A DNA stretch of 64,000 nucleotides from CAYULW01 sp964445815 (GTDB lineage: Bacteria; Bacteroidota; Bacteroidia; Flavobacteriales_E; Vicingaceae), in assembly GCA_964445815.1 (NCBI GenBank), contig CAYULW010000003.1:558001-622000 (forward strand), read 5' to 3'. Positions within the stretch are counted from its first letter, which is position 1, and each line of letters starts with the position of its first letter. The position numbers were made by a program, and so were the translations under genes. Of this stretch, positions 34,184 through 43,514 are shown piece after piece. A model generated the notes under the pieces. The model was not told the origin of the DNA, did not search any database, and saw nothing but the letters and a program-made list of their open reading frames with translations.

Positions 34184-34885
34184 CTAATTGACTTTGTCAA
34201 AAATGGCTTGAATTTCCTTATCCAACACTTCAGGCTCAACCATTTTATAGCCATCTTCAAGAACTAAATCAATGCTATTAACCTCCTTCTCAATAACTTC
34301 CTCAACAGTAAACTTCATATGTGTGTTGTAATTCACAATTTCATACTGCATAAGCACCCCACCTATTTCTTCGAATGGAGTATTCTTATTTGGAGTCTTT
34401 ATGTTTATGTCATCAGTGTAGTACAGTATATAACTTTTGCCTGAAGCTTGCTTTAAAATAGCTTCTTTGCACTTAAAACCGGCAATTTCCTTCTTATTTC
34501 CCGTATATTCAATCTCAATGTCGGCTAATTCAGGATTTATTTTTTTTATGTCTTTCTGATCAAGAACAGCTGCGTATTTCTTCCTAAGCATTTTAACGGA
34601 GTGGGTAATTTTATCATCGCCTTTCTTGAAAATTATAGAAGACTTAAATAGTCCCATTCCGGCAATTATATCAGTGCGATAATTATCATCTTTGAACGCC
34701 ATCTCCATTTTTCTAGGCATCATTTCCAACATGATATTATCTTCTTTAATAGATGGATACTCAATGTTATAGGTAATGACTCCTTCTTTTATCCGATGCG
34801 AAAACGGATTCTTATCACAGGATAAGAGAAGCAGGGTCATGCCTAAGCATAAAAGTGCTGATATTGATGGTATTTTACCTTTCAT
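34184..34885 (-). CDS. Lipoprotein of unknown function
   Basis: The open frame extends to 34921, but I start at the ATG at 34885: this gives MKGKIPSISALLCLGMTLLLLSC, a canonical lipoprotein signal with LLSC and a mature Cys followed by Asp-Lys-Asn. The product is 233 residues. The mature part has repeated strand-like segments (GVITYNIEYP, MEMAFKDDNYRTDIIAGMG, IEYTGNKKEIAGFKCKEAILK, KSYILYYTDDINI) that suggest a LolA/DUF4412-like half-barrel, common among Bacteroidota periplasmic lipoproteins. No catalytic motif. It stands alone between ftsK and the arginase gene. Envelope location is well supported; function is unknown. Confidence 0.75.
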   Translation of the reverse strand: MKGKIPSISALLCLGMTLLLLSCDKNPFSHRIKEGVITYNIEYPSIKEDNIMLEMMPRKMEMAFKDDNYRTDIIAGMGLFKSSIIFKKGDDKITHSVKMLRKKYAAVLDQKDIKKINPELADIEIEYTGNKKEIAGFKCKEAILKQASGKSYILYYTDDINIKTPNKNTPFEEIGGVLMQYEIVNYNTHMKFTVEEVIEKEVNSIDLVLEDGYKMVEPEVLDKEIQAIFDKVN

Positions 34886-35048
34886 TTTGTTGGCTGAGCA
34901 CATGAGAAAAATGATGGTCAACTAGACAAATGTAATGCAAATTTTTGTTAATAGGCAATTAGAGGTATAAAAGTCCAATAATTTAATTTTATCGATTAAC
35001 CTTTTTTTTCCTTCGATGAGCGTTATTATTACTTTCTTTTAATCTAGG

Positions 35049-35056
35049 TATCTTTG
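35049..35056 (+). promoter_or_regulatory. Probable -7 element of the arginase-argS operon
   Basis: TATCTTTG is an exact TAnnTTTG match 22 nt before the ATG at 35079. The -33 position has no clear TTG, so only half of the promoter is supported. Confidence 0.5.
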
Positions 35057-35078
35057 TCGCTCAAATTTGTAGATTAAA

Positions 35079-36038
35079 ATGAGAGAAATAAAGTTGTTGG
35101 AACAGAAATCAGAAATCGGTGCCGGAACCAGAGGGGCAAGCTTGGGTATAGATGCTTTAATTGTATCCAGCTTAAATGCCAACAGTGATTTTTTTCATCA
35201 ACATGAGATAATATCGATTCCTCACAGAAACGATTTGCTTCTTAAAGAAAATAATACTCCTTCCGCGATCAGAATAGAAGGAATAGTTGATGTATATAAC
35301 TACACAGCAAAAGCGGTAAGAGAAGTTTTGATTGAGAATGACTTTCCTTTGGTTTTATCCGCAGATCATGCGTCGGCAGGAGGAACTATTGCCGGAATAA
35401 AAATGGCCTATCCCAATAAGAGAGTCGGAGTGGTATGGATCGATGCTCATGGGGATCTACATTCTCCATACACTTCTCCAACCGGTAATGTGCATGGAAT
35501 GCCTTTGGCGACGGCTCTTGATGAAGATAACCTTGATTGTAAAATAAAGGAAATTGATGAAGGGAGTAAAAAAGGCTGGGAAGCTTTAAAAAATTGTGGA
35601 GGAATATGTCCAAAAATAGAATATGAGGACTTAGTGTTTTTTGGAGTAAGAGATACTGAGAAACCCGAAGATCAATTGATAGCAAAGCATAATATCAGAA
35701 ATTTTAGTGTTGAAGAATGTAGAGAGATTGGACTCAAATCCGCAGTAGGTCAGGCTTTGAAACTCTTATTTCATTGTGATCTCTTATATGTTTCTTTTGA
35801 TGTAGATAGCATGGATTGTGACTTAGTGTCACATGGAACGGGAACTCCTGTACCTAATGGATTTTTACCTGAGGAAGCGCAAGATATTATTACGGCATTA
35901 ATTGGAAGTGGTAAGGTTAAAGTGTTTGAGATGGTTGAAATAAATCCTACACTGGATGAAAAGAAAAACAAAATGGCAGATACTGCATTTAAGATTCTAG
36001 AAACAAGCTATCAAAAAATAGAAGAAAGTTTGAGATGA
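35079..36038 (+). CDS. Arginase family protein
   Basis: Metal-dependent ureohydrolase of 319 residues; arginase splits arginine to ornithine and urea with two manganese ions. All metal ligands are visible: His in LSADHASAGG near residue 98, the DAHGDLHSP motif with the two Asp and a His near 122-126, and VSFDVDSMD near 241-245. NVHGMPLATAL and the E in EMVEINP further support arginase rather than agmatinase or formimidoylglutamase, but these cannot be fully told apart by eye. The ATG of argS overlaps its stop by 4 nt, so the two are translated from one message; both enzymes use arginine, which may be the reason. Confidence 0.9.
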   Translation: MREIKLLEQKSEIGAGTRGASLGIDALIVSSLNANSDFFHQHEIISIPHRNDLLLKENNTPSAIRIEGIVDVYNYTAKAVREVLIENDFPLVLSADHASAGGTIAGIKMAYPNKRVGVVWIDAHGDLHSPYTSPTGNVHGMPLATALDEDNLDCKIKEIDEGSKKGWEALKNCGGICPKIEYEDLVFFGVRDTEKPEDQLIAKHNIRNFSVEECREIGLKSAVGQALKLLFHCDLLYVSFDVDSMDCDLVSHGTGTPVPNGFLPEEAQDIITALIGSGKVKVFEMVEINPTLDEKKNKMADTAFKILETSYQKIEESLR

Positions 36039-37822
36039 GTAAGATAGAGCAACAACTGATTGAATCCTTAAAAATTGAATTGCCAAAAATTCTTGGTCAT
36101 GATGTAGCGGAGAAGCAAATTAGTCTTCAAAAAACAAGGAAGGAGTTTGAGGGAGATTTTACACTTATTGTCTTTCCTTTCACCAAGATATTAAAAGCAG
36201 GGCCTGAACAGTCAGGAGAACTCATTGGTCACCATTTATTAAATGCTGTAGATGAAATTACTTCTTATAATGTGGTAAAGGGTTTTCTAAATTTGGTTCT
36301 TGACTCCTCCGTTTGGTTGAAGCGTTTTGAGGAGATACAGCAAGAAGAACAATTTGGTTTTTTGCCTCCTAAATCCAAAGGTAGGCGAATGGTTGAGTAT
36401 TCTTCTCCAAATACGAATAAGCCACTTCACTTGGGACATCTTAGAAACAACTTTTTAGGCTATTCTGTTTCTCAGATTTTAGAGGCAAACGGGCATGAAG
36501 TGATCAAAGTCCAAATAATAAATGATCGAGGCATACACATTTGTAAATCGATGTTAGCTTGGCAAGAATTCGGGAATGGAGAAACACCTGAAAATTCGGA
36601 GATCAAAGGAGATCATCTTGTAGGCAAATATTATGTGCTGTTTGATAAGAAATACAAAGATGAGGTAAAGGAACTTATAGAGAAGGGCACAGGTGAAGAA
36701 GAGGCTAAAAAAAATGCTCCTATACTGCTTCGTGCTCAAAAAATGTTGAAATTATGGGAAGAGGGAGACCATTCTGTAAGAGAGCTTTGGCAAAGAATGA
36801 ACCAATGGGTTTATGATGGGTTTTCAGAAACCTATTCAAACATGGGAGTAGACTTTAATAAGTTATATTACGAATCAGATACATACATATTGGGAAAGCA
36901 AATGGTAGAAAAACATCTTAAGGATGAGCATTTCTTTTCTAAGGAAGATGGTTCGGTTTGGATTAATTTGGAAACGGAGAAGTTAGATCATAAGCTACTA
37001 TTGAGATCAGATGGGACTTCAGTTTACATCACACAAGATATAGGTACAGCTATAGTTAGACATGAAGAATTCAATTGCGATAAATATTACTACATAGTTG
37101 GTAATGAACAAGATTATCATTTTAAGGTGCTGTCCATCATCTTAAAAAAGATGGGATACGAATGGGCAGAAGGCATTGAGCATGTTTCCTATGGTATGGT
37201 AGATCTGCCAAGTGGTAAAATGAAATCACGCGAGGGTACAGTGGTTGATGCGGATGACTTGATGTTAGAAATGAAATCAACGGCCGCCTCAATTTCTGAA
37301 GAATTAGGCAAAACACAGGGTTTGACTGAGAAGGAAAAGGAACAGCTCTTTCACACCATTGGTTTAGGAGCATTAAAATATTTCATATTAAAGGTTGACC
37401 CTAAAAAACGCATGCTGTTTGATCCTAAAGAGTCTGTTGACTTCAATGGCAATACAGGGCCTTTTATTCAGTATACGCATGCTAGAATATGCTCTATTCT
37501 AAGAAAAAATGCATTAGATGAAAATGCTGCTTCTCCTGATGTGAATAAGTTGAGTGACTTGGATTTTGGCATGATCAAAATATGGAATGATTTTCCCCAA
37601 GTCGTTCATGATGCAGGTGAGCAATTAAGTCCGGCATTAATTGCAAATTACATTTATGATTTGGTAAAAGCGTTTAATCATTACTATCAAAATTCTGATT
37701 CAATTAGTCAAGAAGAAGATGAAAGTGTTAAGCAATTTAGATTAAAGCTATGTAGGAAGACAGGATTGATTATAAAACAGGGAATGGGGCTTCTAGGTAT
37801 TCATGTTCCTGAGAGAATGTAA
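36035..37822 (+). CDS. argS: Arginyl-tRNA synthetase
   Basis: Charges tRNA-Arg; class I synthetase, 595 residues. After an N-terminal tRNA-contacting domain comes the HIGH-type signature SSPNTNKPLHLGHLRNN at about residues 123-139 and the KMSKS-type loop KMKSREGTVVDADDLM near 394. The C-terminal helical domain (DALR-type) contains THARICSILRK and ends with GLLGIHVPERM, the normal end of ArgS. It overlaps the arginase gene by 4 nt and shares its last base with the next start codon (TAATG), so the run from arginase to the phosphoesterase appears to be a single operon. Confidence 0.97.
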   Translation: MSKIEQQLIESLKIELPKILGHDVAEKQISLQKTRKEFEGDFTLIVFPFTKILKAGPEQSGELIGHHLLNAVDEITSYNVVKGFLNLVLDSSVWLKRFEEIQQEEQFGFLPPKSKGRRMVEYSSPNTNKPLHLGHLRNNFLGYSVSQILEANGHEVIKVQIINDRGIHICKSMLAWQEFGNGETPENSEIKGDHLVGKYYVLFDKKYKDEVKELIEKGTGEEEAKKNAPILLRAQKMLKLWEEGDHSVRELWQRMNQWVYDGFSETYSNMGVDFNKLYYESDTYILGKQMVEKHLKDEHFFSKEDGSVWINLETEKLDHKLLLRSDGTSVYITQDIGTAIVRHEEFNCDKYYYIVGNEQDYHFKVLSIILKKMGYEWAEGIEHVSYGMVDLPSGKMKSREGTVVDADDLMLEMKSTAASISEELGKTQGLTEKEKEQLFHTIGLGALKYFILKVDPKKRMLFDPKESVDFNGNTGPFIQYTHARICSILRKNALDENAASPDVNKLSDLDFGMIKIWNDFPQVVHDAGEQLSPALIANYIYDLVKAFNHYYQNSDSISQEEDESVKQFRLKLCRKTGLIIKQGMGLLGIHVPERM

Positions 37823-38607
37823 TGCGTCTATTTATTATTCTGCTGTTTTACTGTTTTTCATGTGTTAATCCTTTGGTCAAATGGGCTGAAGGAGATGTAT
37901 TACCTTTTAAAATCGTGGCACTCGAGCATAAATTGGATGAGATTTCAGGTTTAGCTTTTGATCAGGATTATAAATTACTGTCTGTTAATGATGAAGAAGG
38001 AATTATTTATACAATTGATTTTCAAAATGGAAAGATAATAGATGAACTAAAATTCAAAGATGAAGGAGATTTTGAGGGTATTGAACGACTAGGCGAGTTT
38101 TACTTTGTTTTAGAAAGTGATGGAGACCTTTTTAAGATAGATTCCAAAGGCAATAGAAAGAAATACGATTTATTTGAGCAAAAAAAGTTTGAGTTTGAGG
38201 GGCTATGTAAATTAGATGATACTAATTTGCTCATTGCCTGTAAGCATCATGAAAAGAAATCTAAGGAGGATTACATATGGATATTTCAATACAACTTGGA
38301 GAAAGAAGAATTGGAGGAAGCCCCCTTTCTTAAGCTCAAAAGAGAGCAAAAATTAAAGCATTTTAGACCTTCCGGTATTTGTTACAGTTTTTCCGAACAA
38401 AAGCTAATGATTGTATCAGGTGTTTCCCAACAGATATTGATTGTAGATATGAAAAACCAGAAATGGAATGTCAAAGACCTAAATAAACTTGAATTGTCTC
38501 AAGCAGAAGGTATTGCTATTGATCAGGTAGGAAATGTAATTATATCTACGGAAAAGAATAGCTTTGATTCGGCAAAGTTGAATTATTTTAATCAGAGTGA
38601 ATTTTAG
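37822..38607 (+). CDS. SdiA-regulated-like beta-propeller lipoprotein
   Basis: A 261-residue envelope protein. The N-terminus (RLFIILLFYCFSCVN) ends in a lipobox-like FSC at residue 14. The mature part has propeller-blade strands: LDEISGLAFDQDYKLLSVNDEEGIIYTIDFQNGKIIDEL, GDFEGIERLGEFYFVLESDGDLFKID and QAEGIAIDQVGNVIISTE. The repeated EGI..D..G/F..V.ES pattern is that of the SdiA-regulated (YjiK-like) family, which is related to phytase- and esterase-like propellers. Role unknown. It sits between argS and a phosphoesterase-barrel fusion with overlaps of 1 and 11 nt, which suggests it works with the latter at the cell surface. Confidence 0.8.
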   Translation: MRLFIILLFYCFSCVNPLVKWAEGDVLPFKIVALEHKLDEISGLAFDQDYKLLSVNDEEGIIYTIDFQNGKIIDELKFKDEGDFEGIERLGEFYFVLESDGDLFKIDSKGNRKKYDLFEQKKFEFEGLCKLDDTNLLIACKHHEKKSKEDYIWIFQYNLEKEELEEAPFLKLKREQKLKHFRPSGICYSFSEQKLMIVSGVSQQILIVDMKNQKWNVKDLNKLELSQAEGIAIDQVGNVIISTEKNSFDSAKLNYFNQSEF

Positions 38608-41600
38608 ATACTTAATACCTGTCTTCGTACTCTTCTTTTTTTTGGCATGTGGTCATCAAGAGATATACTACCGTAAAACAAAGTTGAAAAGTCAGGAAGT
38701 TCAGAGCCAATCTGAAGTTATTTATAAAACTTACTTAATAGGTGATGCCGGAGGAGATACTGCTTATTCAAAGTATGCTCTTAATCTACTTAAGCAGCAA
38801 CTAAAAAAAGAAAATCCGGATCAGACAAGCGTCGTGTTTTTGGGAGATAATATTTATCCTGAAGGCTTACATAGAGAAGGCCATCCACTCAGAAAACAAG
38901 ACGAAAGTCGCATAAATATACAAATCGAGGCGGTTGAAGGCTTTGGAGGTCAAGTTCGTTTTATTCCGGGTAATCACGATTGGCAGAAGGGTAAAGAAGA
39001 CGGTCTGGAATTTATAAAACGGCAGGAGGATTATATTCAGCAAAGACTGGGCAAAGTTTTTGATCCGAGCGATGGCTGTTCCGGGCCAAAAGAGATATTA
39101 CTGAATGATGACCTTGTATTGATTATTATTGATACACAGTGGTGGCTGCATAATTATGATAAGGCAAAGGGAGCAAAAGATGATTGTGATCTAAGAACAA
39201 AGGATGGCTTCATAGCAGCCTTCAAAGAAGCATTAAAAAGCAATAGAGACAAGCATATTCTTGTTGTGGGACATCATCCAATGTATTCTAATGGAGTACA
39301 TGGAGGACATTTTACTTGGCAAGATCACCTTTTTCCACTCAGTCGAAAAAAGAAAGGTTTATGGATTCCGCTTCCTGTTATTGGTTCTATTTACCCCTTT
39401 GGCAGGTCTTTCTTTGGCAATGTTCAAGATATTTCTCATCCTAAATATCAAGAATTGAAAAGCGAGTTAGTTACCGCAATGAACGAATATGATAATGTGG
39501 TTTATGTAGCTGGTCATGAGCATAACATGCAGTATCTGAAAGAAAATAGATTGCACCACATTATCTCAGGATCTGGATCCAAGAAAACAGACCTTCGCTT
39601 TAATCAACAAATTGACTTTGGTGCAAAAAGAAGAGGTTATGCCGTTTTGGAATATTACAATGATGGAAATGTGAGGTTGAAATTTTGGGATGCAGAAAAA
39701 AAGGGAGGAGAAAAGATTTTTAATCAAATACTTTACACAAAGGAAATCAATAAGTTCAATGATGTGAAACTTACAAAACCTAGTTACGAGGGGCAGATGA
39801 AAACCGTTGTTCCCGATACGAATTTTAGAGCATCAAAATTCAAACGTCTCTTTTTCGGAAACTTAAATCGTGCTTTATGGACTTTACCGATAGAAGTTCC
39901 GGTTCTGGATATTCACAATGACTATGGTGGTTTATTTCCGATTGGTAAAGGTGGAGGAATGCAGACTATATCTTTAAAGTTAAAAGGGGCAGACGGGCAC
40001 ATATACAAGGCAAGAGGAATTAAAAAGAATGCCGATTTTTTGGTTGGGAGAGATTTACAGGGAACAATGGCTCAAGATGCAGTTTACGACGGTATTGCAG
40101 GTTCGCATCCATATGCTTCGGTAGCTGTGCCTAAGATTGCAGAAGCTGCACAAATTTATTACACTCAACCTCGATTAGTTTATATACCCAAGGATTCCAT
40201 TCTGGGAGATTTTAAGGATGAATTTGGAGGGATGTTTGCTTTAATTGAAATCCATCCTGATGATGATATGTCAGACTATGTCAACTTTGGGCGCAGCAAA
40301 GAAGTGATGAACTATAATAAAGCAATTGACAAATTGGAAAAGGAGGCTAAAAACCAGATAGACGTCCCTTTCACAGTTCGTTCAAGACTTTTGGATATGC
40401 TTTTAGGCGACTGGGATAGACATGATGACCAATGGAGGTGGGCTAAATTTAAGGAGGATGAACAAAACATCTTTCGACCCATTCCAAGAGATAGAGATCA
40501 GGTTTTCTTTCAATTTGATGGATTAATCATGAAAATCGCCAATAGAAAGTGGCTCCTCAGGAAATTTCAACCTTTTAAAGAAGAGATAAGAGATATTGCG
40601 GGACTAAACTTTAATGCACGTTATTTTGATCGATACTTTTTGAATCAGGCGAATGAAGAAGTATGGATTCAAGAAGCGAAAAATCTGAAAGAATGGATCA
40701 CGGATGAAATTCTTAATCAAGCATTAAAAGACTTGCCAAAACAAGCATATGAGTATAATGGTGAAGAATTAGTGGAGGTTTTAAAGTTACGAAGAGATCG
40801 TATAGATCAGTTTGCAAAACGCTATTATAAGGTATTGGCAAAAGAAGTCGATGTAAGGGGAACATTAGAAAAAGATTATTTTGAAGTTATCCGTTATAAA
40901 AATGGCGATGTCGAAGTGAATATATACCCTAGAAAAGAGGGTAAAAAAGTGAAGGAAAAACGGTTTTATCACCGAAAATTCAAGTTTGGAGAAACCAAAG
41001 AAATTCGGCTTTATGGCTTAGACGATAAAGATGAGTATCAGATTGAAGGAGAAAGTCAAAAAACAATTCTGGTCAGAATCATCGCCTCTGAAAATAAAGA
41101 TAAGATTGAAGATAAGTCTGAAGTCAAAAATTGGAGAAAGTCTACCATTGTGTATGATGAAGAAGGAAAGTCCGATATAGATCTGGGTCAGGAAGCCAAG
41201 TTGCACTTGATGTCGGAGAAGCAAGCGTTAATCTACGATAGAAAAGCATTTAAGTATGATGTTTTGATACCTGTTCCTTCAATTGGTGTCAATCCTGATG
41301 ACGGATTCTTCTTTGGTCCGGGTTTTCGTTTTGTCAAACATGGCTTTAACAAAGCGCCCTACAAGTATGCACATGATTTCAATTTGAATTATGCGTTGAG
41401 GGCAGAAGGCTTTAATTTTAGATATGATCTAGATTACAGACAAATTATAAATAATCTGAATTTTGAATCTTCACTTGAGTTTAACTTGCCCGAGGTTTTC
41501 CAATATTATGGTCAGGGAAATGAATCCAGTCCATCAAATGTTCAGATTGGCAACTCTGATGTCAGAATTGATTACTATAATTTGAGTACCCAATTTAAAT

Positions 41601-42277
41601 ACGCTTCGGCATCATCATCAAGTCAGCTTGGAATAAAAACTGCCTTTCAAATAGCTGATCTCAATGAAACTCCGGCTTTTCAAATTGATTATACAAGCGA
41701 TCATAACCAACAGTTTTTTGAAACGACTCTAGCTTATAAATACTACAATACAGACAACTCAATTAATCCTACTAAAGGCATAGGTTTTGATCTAGAAGCA
41801 TCAAATACACGGAGCATAATTAATGATGAGTCCAACTTTTATCGACTAAGTACGGAGTTACTCTTTTACGTTCCAGTGAGTTATTTTGAAAAACAGACTT
41901 TAATAGCATTAAGAGGAGGGTGGCGGCAAAATTTTGGAGACTATCTCTTTTATCAATCTAACTTTTTGAGTGGATTGGATCAGTTTAGGGGCATAACAAG
42001 AAATCGCTTTTCAGGAGAAAGTATTGCTTATGGAAATGCTGAGATAAGGAAAAGTTTTACCAAAGTGAAGAACTATGTAATGCCATTCGATTTAGGGGCA
42101 CTCTTGCATTTTGATGTTGGAAGAGTATGGGTAGATCAAGATCAATCTAATTTATGGCACAACTCTTATGGAGCCGGACTTTATTTTAATGTCCTTAATT
42201 TTATGACTTTGGTGGGCACATATTCCATTTCAGATGTTGATGAAGTTTTCAACTTTGGAACTAAATTTTACTTTTAA
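38597..42277 (+). CDS. Lipoprotein metallophosphoesterase fused to an outer-membrane beta-barrel
   Basis: A 1226-residue protein starting at a GTG (38597) that overlaps the previous gene by 11 nt. It begins with a lipoprotein signal (IPVFVLFFFLACGH, Cys18). Residues 45-360 are a calcineurin-like phosphoesterase with the full metal-binding set: YLIGDAGGD, FLGDNIYP, IPGNHDWQKG, VVGHHPMYSNG and VAGHEHNMQ. A middle domain (about 430-750) contains LLGDWDRHDDQWRW and RPIPRDRDQVFF, of unknown fold but kinase-like in the DxxRHDDQWRW segment. The last 350 residues are a BamA/D15-type barrel: NPTKGIGFDLEASNTRS, FRGITRNRFSGESIAYGNAEIRKSF, ending in Phe as outer-membrane barrels do. It would be a phosphatase displayed on the outer membrane, possibly for phosphate gain. 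Confidence 0.88.
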   Translation: MNFRYLIPVFVLFFFLACGHQEIYYRKTKLKSQEVQSQSEVIYKTYLIGDAGGDTAYSKYALNLLKQQLKKENPDQTSVVFLGDNIYPEGLHREGHPLRKQDESRINIQIEAVEGFGGQVRFIPGNHDWQKGKEDGLEFIKRQEDYIQQRLGKVFDPSDGCSGPKEILLNDDLVLIIIDTQWWLHNYDKAKGAKDDCDLRTKDGFIAAFKEALKSNRDKHILVVGHHPMYSNGVHGGHFTWQDHLFPLSRKKKGLWIPLPVIGSIYPFGRSFFGNVQDISHPKYQELKSELVTAMNEYDNVVYVAGHEHNMQYLKENRLHHIISGSGSKKTDLRFNQQIDFGAKRRGYAVLEYYNDGNVRLKFWDAEKKGGEKIFNQILYTKEINKFNDVKLTKPSYEGQMKTVVPDTNFRASKFKRLFFGNLNRALWTLPIEVPVLDIHNDYGGLFPIGKGGGMQTISLKLKGADGHIYKARGIKKNADFLVGRDLQGTMAQDAVYDGIAGSHPYASVAVPKIAEAAQIYYTQPRLVYIPKDSILGDFKDEFGGMFALIEIHPDDDMSDYVNFGRSKEVMNYNKAIDKLEKEAKNQIDVPFTVRSRLLDMLLGDWDRHDDQWRWAKFKEDEQNIFRPIPRDRDQVFFQFDGLIMKIANRKWLLRKFQPFKEEIRDIAGLNFNARYFDRYFLNQANEEVWIQEAKNLKEWITDEILNQALKDLPKQAYEYNGEELVEVLKLRRDRIDQFAKRYYKVLAKEVDVRGTLEKDYFEVIRYKNGDVEVNIYPRKEGKKVKEKRFYHRKFKFGETKEIRLYGLDDKDEYQIEGESQKTILVRIIASENKDKIEDKSEVKNWRKSTIVYDEEGKSDIDLGQEAKLHLMSEKQALIYDRKAFKYDVLIPVPSIGVNPDDGFFFGPGFRFVKHGFNKAPYKYAHDFNLNYALRAEGFNFRYDLDYRQIINNLNFESSLEFNLPEVFQYYGQGNESSPSNVQIGNSDVRIDYYNLSTQFKYASASSSSQLGIKTAFQIADLNETPAFQIDYTSDHNQQFFETTLAYKYYNTDNSINPTKGIGFDLEASNTRSIINDESNFYRLSTELLFYVPVSYFEKQTLIALRGGWRQNFGDYLFYQSNFLSGLDQFRGITRNRFSGESIAYGNAEIRKSFTKVKNYVMPFDLGALLHFDVGRVWVDQDQSNLWHNSYGAGLYFNVLNFMTLVGTYSISDVDEVFNFGTKFYF

Positions 42278-43459
42278 ATGATGGAGCAACTGATTGGCAA
42301 AGCAAAAGAATTGGTAAAGGCAATGTTTAAGGAAACAGAGACTGATGCTTATGCATACCATAATTGGGAGCATACCCAGCGAGTCCTAAAAGCTGTCGAT
42401 CTTATAACAAGCCATACTCCTGAACTCAATGAAGAAGATAAGATAGTTTTGGAGTTAGCAGCTATTTTTCATGACTGCGGTTATGCGCGAGATAAAAGCA
42501 ATCATGAGCTCATCGGGGCAAAAGAAGCAGAGGCTTTTTTAAAGTCTGAGAATGTCTCTGATGAAGTGACTTTAAAGGTTAAGCGTTTAATCATGGCGAC
42601 CAAGATGGGGCATATTGCTACAGATGACCTTGAAAAGGTAATCATGGATGCAGATTTAGCTCATTTGGGCGAACCGGATTACTTTGAAAAGGCGTTTGTC
42701 AATTTGAAAAAAGAAATCAGTCAGCTGGAAAATAGGAAAATTAAAAAGAAAGACTGGACGTCCGAATGCATTAAGTTTTTAAAAACGCATAATTACCTTA
42801 CCTCATACGCAAGAGAGCATTTTGGAGCGGTTAAAAAAATAAACATTGAAAAATTGGAAGCACTGGAAAAAGAAGCTTTGAAAAAAGAAAAAGCCAATAA
42901 AAAAGGTCCTTCTAAAGCGGATAGTCCGCTTAAGGGCGTTGAAACGATGTATAAAGTGGCTTTAAGAAATCATTTGGATCTGAGCAGTATCGCTGACAAT
43001 AAAGCCAATACACTAATCAGTGTTAATGCCATTATCATTTCAATCGTGTTATCGGCACTCTTCCCTAAGTTAGACTCCAATCCATTTTTGTTTTACCCGG
43101 GTTTATCTATTTTGCTGTTTACAATTGTCACAATAATACTATCCATACTGTCTACAATTCCCAATTTGAATAATCGTGGAAAAGTGACAAAAGATGAAGT
43201 GATGAAAGGCATGGGCAACCTTACCTTTTTTGGCAATTTTCATAAGATGGAATTGAAGGAGTACGAGTGGAGTATGAATCAACTAATGAATGATAAGGCA
43301 TACTTATACAATACGTTAAGCAGAGACCTGTATTTTTTGGGTAAGGTGTTGAATAAAAAGTACAAACTACTGAGGTATGCTTACTATGCCTTTGTTATTG
43401 GTTTGGTTGCTTCAATTGCCATTTTTATTGTTAGCATCAATAGTGTTATTCACGCATAG
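42278..43459 (+). CDS. HD-domain hydrolase fused to a Pycsar-effector-type transmembrane domain
   Basis: A 393-residue two-part protein. Residues about 5-185 are an HD phosphohydrolase: YHNWEHTQRVLKAV, AAIFHDCGYAR (the HD pair) and MDADLAHLG supply the metal ligands H..HD..D. A lysine-rich linker (about 200-225) follows. The rest matches the Pycsar effector domain (PycTM, formerly DUF5706): YKVALRNHLDLSSIADNKANTLISVNAIIIS, then two close hydrophobic helices, NLTFFGNFHKMELKEYEWSM, and a final transmembrane helix (YAFVIGLVASIAIFIVSI). In Pycsar defence, a pyrimidine cyclase product triggers PycTM to harm the membrane. No cyclase is visible here. The HD part may degrade a nucleotide signal; that is inference. 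The ATG directly follows the upstream stop. Confidence 0.88.
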   Translation: MMEQLIGKAKELVKAMFKETETDAYAYHNWEHTQRVLKAVDLITSHTPELNEEDKIVLELAAIFHDCGYARDKSNHELIGAKEAEAFLKSENVSDEVTLKVKRLIMATKMGHIATDDLEKVIMDADLAHLGEPDYFEKAFVNLKKEISQLENRKIKKKDWTSECIKFLKTHNYLTSYAREHFGAVKKINIEKLEALEKEALKKEKANKKGPSKADSPLKGVETMYKVALRNHLDLSSIADNKANTLISVNAIIISIVLSALFPKLDSNPFLFYPGLSILLFTIVTIILSILSTIPNLNNRGKVTKDEVMKGMGNLTFFGNFHKMELKEYEWSMNQLMNDKAYLYNTLSRDLYFLGKVLNKKYKLLRYAYYAFVIGLVASIAIFIVSINSVIHA

Positions 43460-43514
43460 AAAGCTTTAAAAGCCTTTCTAGTTTCTTTAAATTTGCCGAT
43501 TAAATTTTAAGGAG

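Noticed and set aside
42278..43459. Full Pycsar defence operon
   Set aside because: Only the effector-type domain is present; no pyrimidine cyclase or other defence gene lies in the flanking 10 kb on either side.
43450..43490. Possible terminator between the HD-PycTM gene and ffh
   Set aside because: AGAAAG/CTTTCT can pair, but the stem is short, has a mismatch and lacks a proper T-run, so I do not list it as a terminator.
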